Positions 52,921-64,000 of a stretch of DNA of 64,000 bases are shown here, in pieces; positions within the stretch are counted from its first letter, which is position 1, and each line of letters opens with the position of its first letter. Source of the stretch: Prinia subflava (taxonomy: Eukaryota; Chordata; Aves; Passeriformes; Cisticolidae); NCBI RefSeq assembly GCF_021018805.1, contig NC_086248.1, positions 22,142,922 to 22,206,921 of the forward strand, in the 5' to 3' direction. The notes under the pieces are model-generated. The model worked only from the letters and a program-made list of their open reading frames with translations. It made no database searches and had not been told where the DNA came from. The position numbers were made by a program, and so were the translations under genes.

Positions 52921-54858
52921 ATAGAAGTAGCCTCTAAAGTTCATGAGATTTCTTTTTGCTCTATTTAAGTACAATTGAAGAAAAAAGAAATCAAACTGTG
53001 CTTTGAAATATAATATTTTATATTTCAACAATGAAGACAAATATAAAAGAAGAGTGATAAATATTTCTGAAATTCAAACACCTCAGATAAATACCATCTG
53101 GTGCATTTGAAAAGTCAGGGGGAACAGTAAACACATTTATTCAAGTAAAGCTAATTTTAGTAATCATTGATTATTAAATAAGTATATCTACTGTAAGGTA
53201 AAAAATATCATAGACATATATCAATCAGCAACAATACCTTCTTTGGGTTTTGAATTCTTTTAAGTGAGAGTTTACAACAGTAGATTCATGTGAGATTGTA
53301 ATTACAAAATAAAACTGATACATCAGCCATCTTAGGAAGAATGGACTCAGTATTTTGACTGAGAACAACAATGGCACTGGCCTTACCGTAACTATGGTCA
53401 GAAATTTTTGATGAGTGGATGTAAGAAAAGTACAATTTAGTATTGTACACAATGAACAAGTACTGAAAACTTATTTGAAGCAGTGATCCATCATTTGTGT
53501 CAAACATGACAGTGCAATCATGCAGTAAATGCATGCTGTGTCAGATGCTACTGATCAAACAGACATGACTGCTGCTGAGTCACACGATTATGTTCCTCTC
53601 TATCCCATCTGCTATTAATAACAGATGCAAATGCATAAGAATAAAAGTAGTGGAGAATTGTTGTAAATACGAACAAGAATAGATGGATAAGCACATAAAA
53701 GCGAAGTGTCAGCATAAAATCAGCATCAAAGGAAGATAAAAATAAAAATAAAAAAAACCCCAAACCTGATAAGGCTGTAATGTGAAATGAACCGTATTGT
53801 CAGGAAAAATGCCACATTAATGCACGTTGTAGAAGTTTACACTGTGTACTCCTTTTTCATCACTTGCCTGCAGCTTTGAATTGCTGCATATAGTTCAGAT
53901 TTCATTAAAATAATAGCAGAATAGAATGCCATTTAGAATGTCATACTTGCTTGCTTGATAAAATATGATTTAAAGACCAATATCCACCAAAGAATACATA
54001 TCCACAAGGGTTTCAGTGCCAAGATGCTCTTAAAAATTCACCAGGTTCTTGTGAATTCAACTTGCACAGAGATAGGTAAAACAGAATACACAGTGCTCTC
54101 AATCAACACAGAGTAAAAAGTATGCTGAAATTGGCACCACTTTCCAAAACACAGTCTACAGCTCGGGGGAAAAGGGACTTTTAACTGCATTTTCTCCTCT
54201 TAGTCCTTCAGGAGTCCTTTTTTGGATGATATGTAAAAGGAGAATGGATTGCTGCCTCCCTAAGTCTACTCATCTGATTCGCAAGGCAGACATCCATAAC
54301 CCGTTCTGTCCTACACAAAGAGAGCAAGGCACCCTCCAGATCACGCTGTTTGCTGTAACTATACTGAATTACTTCCTGATTTGAATACCAGGAGCGGTAT
54401 CAGCTTCAAGACAATTCCATTTAGCTTTGTATTTGAGAACAGTATAGCACAGATAAAAGAGCATCTAAGAAGTCCCTGGGAAAATTGTTTGTTTGCCAAG
54501 TCTCAATTTCTTACAGAGTGTACAGTACAGAAAGAGCACAATTATTTGATGTTGCCTATGGATGGCACCATAACTCAGTATGTGGGTGCTGCTTGCCATG
54601 ATAGGGTTACAGTCATACAATTCTGAGGTTGAATCAAAGTCCTTACTTTTTTTCCCTGAAGACAAAGCTATTATTTCTGAGACTGGTGCTCACAGAATTA
54701 ATTTACATTGCTCCATGGCCAAGTATCTTTTTCCAAGTATACCCGAACTAATAAAGAACCAGTCCCCTAGCTTACACTTGTCACAGCCGAATCTGTTCAC
54801 TGATCTGCTAACAGACCAGATTACTAAGCCTGTCATAATTACCTCTGGGGAAAAAAAT

Positions 54859-54934
54859 ACAAACCAAACCAAACCAAACCAAACAAACAAACAAACAAAC
54901 CACCCTCAAACAAACAAACAAACCACCAAACAAA
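54859..54934. repeat. (AAACC)n then (AAAC)n compound microsatellite
   Basis: Four aaacc units are followed by five aaac units and further A/C-only sequence. Open frames through it are artefacts. Confidence 0.9.
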
Positions 54935-57850
54935 GGCACCTAATTTTTAGAGATAATCTCTAAACTTTAATAGGATAGTGGTTTTGTTGTTCTTGTTGTT
55001 GCTTGATTTTTCAAGACTGAATTGAAATTTGGGCTGAAATGCCAATGGCTGCCATCAGTAGTTTTACATTTGTGCCTGGGGAGAAGAGGGAGATACCTGC
55101 CCATGGTCCACATGCTGGCACAATTATGTAAACACATTACTGGGTTACAAAATAACAAAATAAGCAGACAATGCATAAATTCATGAACTTAATGTTGAGA
55201 TCTTAATATATTTTGTGTTTCATTTTTTTATACAAACCCCAGAATCTAATGCTATTTTTAACAGAAGAGTCCACTCCTTTCTAGCAGTGTGTATTGCTGT
55301 TAGTCAAGATAAAGACAAGCAGAAATATTTTTAAAAATCTTAGCTTGTATGTGATAGCACTACAAGTGGATGTTTTTGAAACTGAAGATATTGTAGTCCA
55401 TCTGTAAAGTATTGTCACTTTAATAGAAACAGCTTCCATATTACAAGATGTTGTGACAGAAGAATTTGCATCACATCTGAAAATTGCACAGTTTATGTAT
55501 AATTTAGAACCCATTAGGCAGAAAATGTAGTTTTCAGTCTGAGAAATTTTCACTGGAGAAATCTTCTTGCATAATAGTAGCACATATAGTAGTAGTGACC
55601 TAGCAAATAAATAAAAGATTTCTGGCTTAAGCCAGCAACAATATGCTGGAATTTAATTCCTATGTGATCCAATGAATTAAATCAAATTTCCATTATCTCA
55701 GACATACCACAGAAATGATTGGCAACGATGATTCAGTTTCAGCTCATCCCTAAGAAGTCAAACTTTTTGGTGGTGATAAATTCATCCCAGAGTATTGCAC
55801 TGTGGACTGTTTGAATCAAAAATCCCTCAAGAAACAGTTAGGATACTCCTTGTCTTCCAACAGAGCTATGAAAGGTCCAGCATCTCCCATTAGCACAGTG
55901 ACAGCAACTATGACCCAAAAAAACCCTTAGGTCAAGATGTATGTGAGCAGCAAAAAGAATCAGGAGGGTCTTCAGGAAAGGTTTTAGGTGTCTGGGAGTA
56001 ATAGTGCAATGGCCTTTAACCTGGAACAGTGCACAGAGCACTTCCTGTGATCAAACTGAAGTCTCATCAAACATCACTAGTGGCAGAAAAAGTAGAAGGC
56101 TGTAAGGTGAAAGAAGAAAAGTTCAGGTATGTCCATTTGAGGGCTAAAGTCCTAAAGGAATGTCTTTAGCTAGTATTTCTTCATGATGGAAACAAAAGGT
56201 AACATGTTGCATGAAAAGGTAAATAATTTCAGTATTGCAAGTTTCTGTTCATCCCATCCACTGTTAGCTCTCCTTTCCTGAGCACAGAAGATAGCTGAGC
56301 ACTTGACAGGCTTTGCAGCAACACTAGAAGCACCACACATCCATTTCCACCTGTCAGTAATCTCCAGGGCTTCAAGCAGAAAAAATTACGAGGAAAACAA
56401 TATCAAACCAAACCAACCAGCCAAATGAAATAGCAATGGAAAAATATTAAGTCACAGAAATATCCTAGTGTCAGCAGGTGAGAAGCAAAGGTCCTGGAGT
56501 ATGGGAATTAATTAAAATATGGTACCAAACCCCATATCAATGCCATACCAAACCCCAGAATCAACAAACTTTAGATCCCTTCTGGAAAATGCCTCCTGAT
56601 CAAGCACCAAAGTATCACAAATGTGAAGTTATTAAAATTAGTCTTATCTTGTCACATAGTCCAACAAACTGGGTTTACAACTAATCATTCAATCCAGATA
56701 ATATCTGTGCCCTTAACTGCTCATCCTCTTGTAGGATCTCTGTCCATAACCAGGTATTATCTTGGCTTTCCAGTTTATCACACTACTGGCTCTTTCCAGT
56801 AGAGTGTCTGTGTATATTACCTCTCTTGCATAATCCTTTCCTTTCCTTTCTGCTCCTCATCACTAACTTTTTATTCCCTGGCAAACCGATGCGGGTTGTT
56901 TTATCCTTCAAATACATTCACAGCTTTACCACAGTTAAAATAACCCAGTTAATAAATGTGGTCGGTGCAATGGGGAGTCTCACTGATTGTTACCTAATTT
57001 CCTCAGCAGAGTAAGTCTTTTTCCTGTGGCACTCAGGCCAGTTCAGGAGTACTGACACAGAAGTGTCAAGGACAGCAGTCAGCAGCAGCAGTGGTACTAG
57101 ACTCTCTCAAAAGACAACATCCTGTACCAGTTTTCCTTTTCAGAAAAGAGGTTCCTTCAAATTTTTCCTTTAGAATTAATGAGAAGACCAAGTATTTCTG
57201 AACTGAGCATTACCAAACACCTCTCTATGCTGTATCAGAAGCAAATTTATTTATGCGAGCTCTTAAGTATTTTCAGGATTTAGGCTTCCTCCCTGGCTCA
57301 GGATTAGAAGTGCTCACAGATTAGAGCACATCTTTTGTAGTCTTCTACAGCTGGTGAGGATCCTGGTTTAAGGTCTTTGGAACAGATAGGTAGAGACAGA
57401 GATGTATATGCAAGTCATGGTATAGGCCTTACATAATGGGGTCCTGGTATATGACAACAAAAATATATGGCAAAATTGATGAGGGCTCAAGGACCATCAT
57501 GAGGGATAGAATACATTTTACTGTTCTCTGAGTTTCTCTGCCCTATTTTAGACCATTCTAAGTAGGGATTTCTGTTTCTTTCCAAACTGTTCCTTGTAAA
57601 TCCCTTCTTACACACCTTCATCTCACACCAAAACATTTTAAAAAGTAAGTATAAAACAAGAAAGGTTGTCTTTTGGCTGTGTCTCTACCAAAAAGAAAAT
57701 AAATCAAGACAGGAGCAATATACTGTAATATATTATGATTATTTTAATAAATGAGGAACTTGGAACAGTATAAATCTGTGGTACTGACAATTGGTCTGAA
57801 TTTAAGCTTCAGATTCTGCCAGTGTCTGTGTAAAAGGCAGGCAACTTTCT

Positions 57851-58105
57851 TGTTATGGCCTGAGAAAATCTTAAGGAGGAATTCAAACAAAACTTGGGAA
57901 ATGAGAAACCATCTGCAGGTGGTGTTTTTCCAACGTGTTTACTAGCAAGGTTGTTGACAAAGGGTGTAGACTCTAATAACCAATCATGTTCTTTGTACTG
58001 AACTACTCTATAAAAGTAGAATTTAGAAGAATAAAGTTTGCTCTCTTTTTCACCATCATATCAAGAGTCATGTTGTTATTTCTGTGCGGTCCAAAAATCA
58101 TAACA
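57851..58105 (+). mobile_element. Short solo LTR, 255 bp
   Basis: The element starts TGTTATGGCCTGAG and ends CCAAAAATCATAACA, giving perfect 7-bp TGTTATG/CATAACA ends. Core signals are in classical order and spacing: CCAAT at 57980-57984, TATAAAAG at 58009-58016 and AATAAA at 58030-58035, followed by a short R-U5 with tgttgttatttctgtgcggt. The flanks (tttct and acata) do not form a target-site duplication. It is antisense to CSMD1 and has no adjoining viral genes. Confidence 0.75.
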
Positions 58106-60634
58106 ACATAAATCATTTTTACCTGAATGACTCTCATGGCAACCTGTTACAATACTCACTGATGGTAACAACTAATAGAAGTCATCATAAGCAGTTATTT
58201 TTTACAATAGACTAGAATTAGTTTTTACTTTCTAGTTGTAGGATTATGTTAGGTTATCCAATGGTCTGAACTCTTACTGCAAAAGAACCCCAAAACATCT
58301 TATATCAGCAGTCACTTCAGCTGTGAATTTGAGTCCTGAGAACAAACATAAAACAAGAATACTGAGAAGCAAAGCAGTCTATCTGCCCATTAACCATCAC
58401 TGGAATCTCAGTCCCTAGAAAAGGCAGACTATGCTGTGCCACACCATGCATGCACTAGTGCTTCATTATAGGAAACCTCACCTACCCCTGGCATTGTGGC
58501 AGCAGAGGTCAGAGGTCCACAGCTGTTCTCTGAAATGAGCTTAACTCAAAAGCTTTCTCCAGTCAGCTTTTTAACTCTGACATGACATTAAAGTGAGTTT
58601 CAGGGAGTCATGAAGCCTGTATTTTGATTATACATTCCTTGTACCAGTCTGAATATCATCATCCATTAATGCACAGTGAGATTTTGGTTCTGCTGAGAGG
58701 AAGAGAGCATCAACATTTTATGTCTAAACCTATGCAATTAAAAATGTTTCTAAATATATTGTCTTCTTCAATGATTATTTTTTCATGTTACTGGCTATAG
58801 TTATAACTATGAAATGAGGCATATGACCAGAAAAATGAATAAAAATTATTTTATTTTTAGAGAGTTTCTTTGCACAATTAGATATAGAAAAAACATGTGA
58901 TGATCATGCATTTATTTTAGTAATTGTTTTGTTCTCAGAGGTGGTGTATAAGCAGCATTAAAACTGTTCAGTTCTACTCAGGTATGCAAATGTGTATCCT
59001 CCCTAGCTGTGCAACAAGACCTCGCATTAACTTCTTGCTGACCAAACATGATTGCCTTAAACCAAGCTGCAAAGCCCCTGTGATCCTATTTCCCTTCCTG
59101 TACAGATCACTGAGAGGCAAGAGAGGGCACATCCTAAATGATGAATTTATTCCTCTGTGTGACAGTTATGTGAACTGGTGTGTTCTGTAGCAAGCATTAA
59201 ATCTGCTGTGCTGGTGTAAAGCAGTAATGAGCGATTCTCCCTTGAACTAAGAAGGCAACTAAAGATATCTGCGGGGAACAGGTGGCATCAATATAACATG
59301 CAGCTAAAGCAGGACCTGGAAATGGTCACCACAGACAATATAAATTTACATGATATTTGCAACTTAATATAGGAACGTTAAAATGTGATATGCATATTCA
59401 TATGCACTAAAATCATGTACAAACCAGAGAAAAGTAATCAGTGAATTCAAGACCAAATGTATACTCTAAAGATGAGCTTGTAGTCACAACCAGATAATCC
59501 AAAAGGTACCTTATCCTGCATTTACCTTTTCCAATGCCAGTGTTGAATTTTTCTTATGAAACTCTTTCAGTCATTTAACATACTGCCAAGGGGGCAATAC
59601 TGATCATCACCTGGAAACAAGATCCCAGTCATGGATGTGGCCACAACACAAAGGAGCAGGAAGAGGGCTGGCTGGTGGAAAGCCCTCCATCAAAACAAAA
59701 TTAAAAACTTTTTGCCTCTATCTGGAATGCCGAAGTCAGAAGGCTATCTCTGACTTAAACTGGGAACAATCTCTTTGGATTAGCATTAGTGAAGCGCATC
59801 CTTGTTTAATCTTTTCAAAACGTGAAACTGAAAAGCAACCTGGAACAGATTGTTTCCTTGCCTCTAACCCTCCTGGCCCCAAACCTCACCAAATGAGGTA
59901 TCAAACACTGAGCCCTTGATTCCCTCACGTAGATCTGGAATGCACTGCTAGGTTATATACCTGCATCTTTAATGAAAACACGAGTAAAAGGGAGAGCAGA
60001 GGAATGCGATGATGGGGATTAGTGAACTAATTTCAGCTTTTCCAAAAACCTTCTGGAAGTCTCAGCACCCGACTGCTAATAAGGCAGCCCCTGGAAAATG
60101 GATCCTCTGCAGGAATTACACTTACACTGGATACTATTGCCTTTCTCCATGATGTATTGCAAGTGTCTTGCACTATTTTGTTCCCTTAATAAAACGATGT
60201 ATTGGCACACTCAATTAATATATATTCTCCACAGTAATCTTCACATCTAATGCTTTGATTTTATCTTCCCAATATTATGAGGCTATTATTGCAAGTTGGT
60301 AGTTTTATTCTAAATTTTTGTGATATTGAATTTTCCAGTAGGTTTGGAGATAGGTTCCTTATTCATGTTTTAGGGTAATGAGGGTAGTTAGACTGGACAC
60401 ATATCTCAGTTGTGCCAAGCAGAAACAGACTTACCTGCTGTGAACTACAGAATTTGCTGTCAGGAAATTGGGTGAAATTATGAAGGAGACTGAATAGCCA
60501 CAGCAGTTCAGCCAGATTCTACACTTTCGTTTAAGGAAAACTTGCTAGTTGTTGCCACTTTGTTTTACATGTGTACTTCAATTAGTTCAATGGTTTCTAG
60601 CAAGAAAAGTAATTCCTTCTTTGATGATTTTTGT

Positions 60635-60680
60635 AAAAAAAAACAAAACCAAAAAACCCAAAAAAACCCCCAAAAAACCT
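60635..60680. repeat. A/C-rich tract, G/T-rich on CSMD1 strand
   Basis: The run aaaaaaaaacaaaaccaaaa continues as aacccaaaaaaacccccaaaa. The complementary strand has G runs of 2, 3 and 5 separated by T runs. Confidence 0.85.
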
Positions 60681-61060
60681 ATAAAACCTTGAAAATATAT
60701 TTCCATCTTATAATTTGTTTGTTTGAGTCAGTGTGCCTTGTGTCTTAACTTGAACTCTCTCATACTCCACTGTAGTTTCTTTTAAAACTACTCCCTGAAA
60801 TTCTCTGTTGCCATGTGTTAAATTACGTTTGAGAGCAGTCTTACTATAGCTGATTCATCCCTTGAACAGAATGAAAAAATTATGCCCATAAACTTAAGGA
60901 AGAATGTTAAAATGATAGTACTTTATAGATAGAACTTATCACATATGGTGATAGAGGAAAGCACAGAAAATTGTGCTTGCTGCTGAACTGTAAAAGGTAA
61001 AATAAATAGCTGTGGGAATAATTTTTTTATTAATAAAGGATTTTCTAAAAGTTCAGTATT

Positions 61061-61195
61061 AAACAAAAAACAACCACAAACCCCACAACCCCCAAACCAG
61101 AAACAAAACAACCAAAACAACAACAAAGCCAAAAAAACCCCAACCCCCAAAAAAACCACCCCACCCCCCAAAGAAACACCCCCACAAAAAACACT
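61061..61195. repeat. 135-bp A/C-only tract with G-quadruplex potential on the minus strand
   Basis: This is the longest low-complexity stretch of the window and contains almost only A and C on the plus strand. Between 61137 and 61194 the minus strand has G runs of 4-6 in close succession (GGGGG, GGGGGG, GGGG, GGGGG, GGGG), the spacing expected of an intramolecular G-quadruplex in the CSMD1 sense strand. Confidence 0.85.
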
Positions 61196-63333
61196 AAAGA
61201 AGTAGCCAGTCACCAGAAACAATAATTACAGACACAGAGCAGTGTTTTTATCTTCTCCATCAAGTCTTTCAAGGACCCTCTGGGAAAGGAGCAATAGTTT
61301 CCCTTTACTAAGTCATTCATATAAAAAATTAAAATATTCTGGGATATTTGAGTGTCATATCAATCACTTAACTCTTGTTAATGGCCTTGCCAGAAGTAAG
61401 AATACTTTTGTGTCTATATATTATATCAAGTGATTCTGGGATATCAGTCCTAACTGCAACCTGAGGGTTGTATTTTGAAGCCACATCAGCTGCTCAAAAT
61501 ATTTTTGGAAAAGTGTTTAATTTTGCACCCTTCTTAGTCTGGCTTTTGCAAGGGTGCAAGAGTTGCCTCTGATTAAGACAGACGTGTCTACAGCTGCAGA
61601 CCACACAAATGACAGTGCCATGCAGTCATCCTCAGGAGACACTACCAGCACTAAGGTCCTTTTTACACATTGTCCTGGACCACTAAGCTAATCACTATCC
61701 TAGTTTAGAAAAAAATGCCACAATTAGAATTTAAAATAAAACTTTTCTGCCACATATACCATAATATTCACACCAAAAATTTCTTTCATGTCCATAGTAC
61801 AGTTTATATGAAATGATGTGTATACATTATGTAAACATATACAAAATTTAAACTGTCTTTTAGTTATTACCTCACTACTTATTTGCATTGTTCCACTCCT
61901 TAGTTTGCTTATAAATGTTTGAAGTTGTTTAAGAAGCCAGTTGACATCTCAAGCCTAACCTGGAATAGAACCCAAAGTAAACTATCCTTTCATCCAAAAG
62001 TTTTGATTTTTTTGTTTTTCAATCAGACTGCACAGACTTGAACCAACCATCAAGGATCACTCCCCAAAGATTGAGTAAGTGGCGAGAACTAGAGACATAC
62101 TGTTATTCTCTGAGTTTTCTACTGAAAACACATAGCTAATGCCACTTCATTTTTTGATCAAGCTCCAAATATTTAAGTGATTTATTGTTCTGGCAGCTAG
62201 GAGCAACTTGTCATTTTGGCAATATCTGAAGTCCTGGCATTACTTTCAAAAGTGGCAGAAGATTAATTTTTTTATTATTATCTTAAGCACACAAGAGACT
62301 GAATTTGAAATTTCAGTACTTTAGAAATCAAAACACCTTTCCTTGGAAGAAATAAACTTCTGTGTTCTATGGGATTGGTTTTTGGAAATTGTTGTGCTTG
62401 AAATTTTTTCTATTCATGTTGTTAATCCAAAGTTTTAGAAGTTTTCATTCTTTTTGCATGAGTAACATAATCAAAGCAGATTTTATTAACAAATTCTGTG
62501 ATGGAACGAAACATACAGATATGCGTCTGCTTAAGTTGGTTTGGCCTGCACTGTCTTTAGAATAATTGTATTTTGTTCTTTATTTCCCTCTATCTCACCT
62601 GAAAAGAAATATTTTAACTTACATTCCTCATGAGTTTTCCCTCAACATTGAAATATTAATCTTATACTAACCACAACAATGTAACAGTAAAATACACTCA
62701 TTTTGATTTTCATCAGTTGTTCTTACATTTATAGCACCTCAGAGATTCCTCAAGTACTTACAAAGTACTCCCTGGCTTTTCCTCAGAACACATTAGTTTT
62801 GCTAGGTTGCACCTCTGGCTTGCTTTCACCTATGTTTCAGGTTTCATTGAGAAATTAGAAAATGTAATGCAATAAACACTACATATATGCTATTTATACT
62901 CCTTTGAAAAAAATCACAGTAACAAAATAATGCTGAATTAACTGTGTCAATCCAGAAAAACAAGTTCCCTCTACCATTACCAAAGAAGAGCCTCTATTAT
63001 CAATAGAAAATAATTTAAGAAATCTGTAAGAAAGAATAAAGGTATTAATAAACCCCACCTATGAGGCATGATGAAGTCTTATTTTTTATTGTGCTCTGAT
63101 CTCTATTACACTTAATGCGTAATTAGGTTCCTAAACTGCCTAGTAGGCCTTCTCCCTCCCTAAATAAGACTTATACTTCAGTCTGCTTTGCATTTAACTT
63201 GGAAAAGCTGACATAGCCCTTCATGATTACACCATTTTCTCTTTTTGTACTATGCAGAGACAAGAATTTGGGCAGTGGCACTCTGGCCAAATGAGGGTGT
63301 CCAATTTACCTTTTAGTTGGAAAGATATTACTC

Positions 63334-63350
63334 TTTTTTTTTTTTTTTTT
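63334..63350. repeat. Poly-T run (17 nt)
   Basis: Seventeen consecutive T bases lie between atattactc and cctagatatt. Confidence 0.75.
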
Positions 63351-64000
63351 CCTAGATATTTGCTTTCAGACAGACTGGTTCACCAGTTCAGTTTCTTTTG
63401 ACTAACTGACTCATTTCTATAGCTGAAAAACACATGTGGTGAAAAAAAAGAGCAGTGTTCTTTAAAAGGAAATATAAATCATTTCCATACCTTTTTCACT
63501 GTCCCTACAAGTACAATGGTTTCTTTTGAATCTCTGTGAGTTCATATTTGTCCTCATACTTTAATGAGATTAGATAATAATTCAAAATTTATTGCTTTCT
63601 TTGTTTCCTATGTATCCAAAATTGAAAATTACGTAGCTCTCTTGAGATTCTGAACTATCTTTTTTTACCCATACCTAATGGAATAATTATTTAGTCAATG
63701 AAAAGCATTGCTTATTAAAGCATCATGAATACACAGCTGAAGAAACTAGAGAGACAAAATCTCTAATATTAATGAAGTGATAAAAGAAACAAAATTTTCA
63801 GATACTGCTATTAGGAAAGTACAGCTCTCATGTGGATCTTTAAAAATCAAGATTACGAAACAAATTATACTCAGGTCTTAATGAGCATTCATTCCACCTA
63901 AAGTTTTAGGTGCTGACTGGCATAGAGCACTCAAGGGGATCCATAAACTTCAGTGTGTGGATGAGCACTTCAATACTGAATGCTAATAACCCAAACAAAG

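Overview
This window is vertebrate nuclear DNA, almost certainly from a bird and probably a songbird. It is AT-rich intronic sequence with no dense gene content. It carries CR1 LINE copies that end in the avian octamer-like tail (attctgtgattct / gattctatgat), several solo retroviral LTRs, and one tRNA-Ile-derived SINE with a CR1-type tail, a structure I know from passerines. Nothing suggests a prokaryote, an operon or a CRISPR locus.

The only gene I can identify is on the minus strand. Two coding exons belong to the N-terminal part of CSMD1 (CUB and Sushi multiple domains 1). The first (22417 down to 22223) encodes the first Sushi/CCP module. The second (13294 down to 13087) encodes the first two-thirds of the second CUB module. 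They splice in frame (the CR|AEGAC junction), separated by an intron of 8,928 bp. The rest is intron: 22418-64000 is the 3' end of a long upstream intron (at least 41.6 kb), and 1-13086 is the start of the next intron (at least 13.1 kb). The first CUB exons and the remainder of CUB 2 are not seen and probably lie outside the window.

Layout by region. 1-13086: intron with an unidentified coding-looking ORF (530-772), G/T- and A/C-rich tracts, an AT-rich palindromic block (9320-9396), a CR1 copy (10110-11094) and a solo LTR (11606-11991). 13087-13294: CUB exon. 13295-22222: intron with a 46-nt uninterrupted poly-T, a second CR1 (17470-18108) and a GC-richer segment just downstream of the Sushi exon. 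22223-22417: Sushi exon. 22418-64000: intron with a small GC-rich hairpin (26421-26461), LTRs at 40251-40797, 43808-44377, 47839-48240 and 57851-58105, a possible LTR at 49378-49671 inside a GC-richer block, a SINE at 52079-52216, and many A/C-rich low-complexity tracts, the longest at 61061-61195.

I did not find a new multigene system. The items most worth a second look are the isolated coding-like ORF near the left end, the LTR with an internal degenerate tandem array, the weak 3' splice site and nearby poly-A/hairpin before the CUB exon, and the G-quadruplex-prone tract on the CSMD1 sense strand. Names of families and comparisons with human CSMD1 are from memory; no database search was run.
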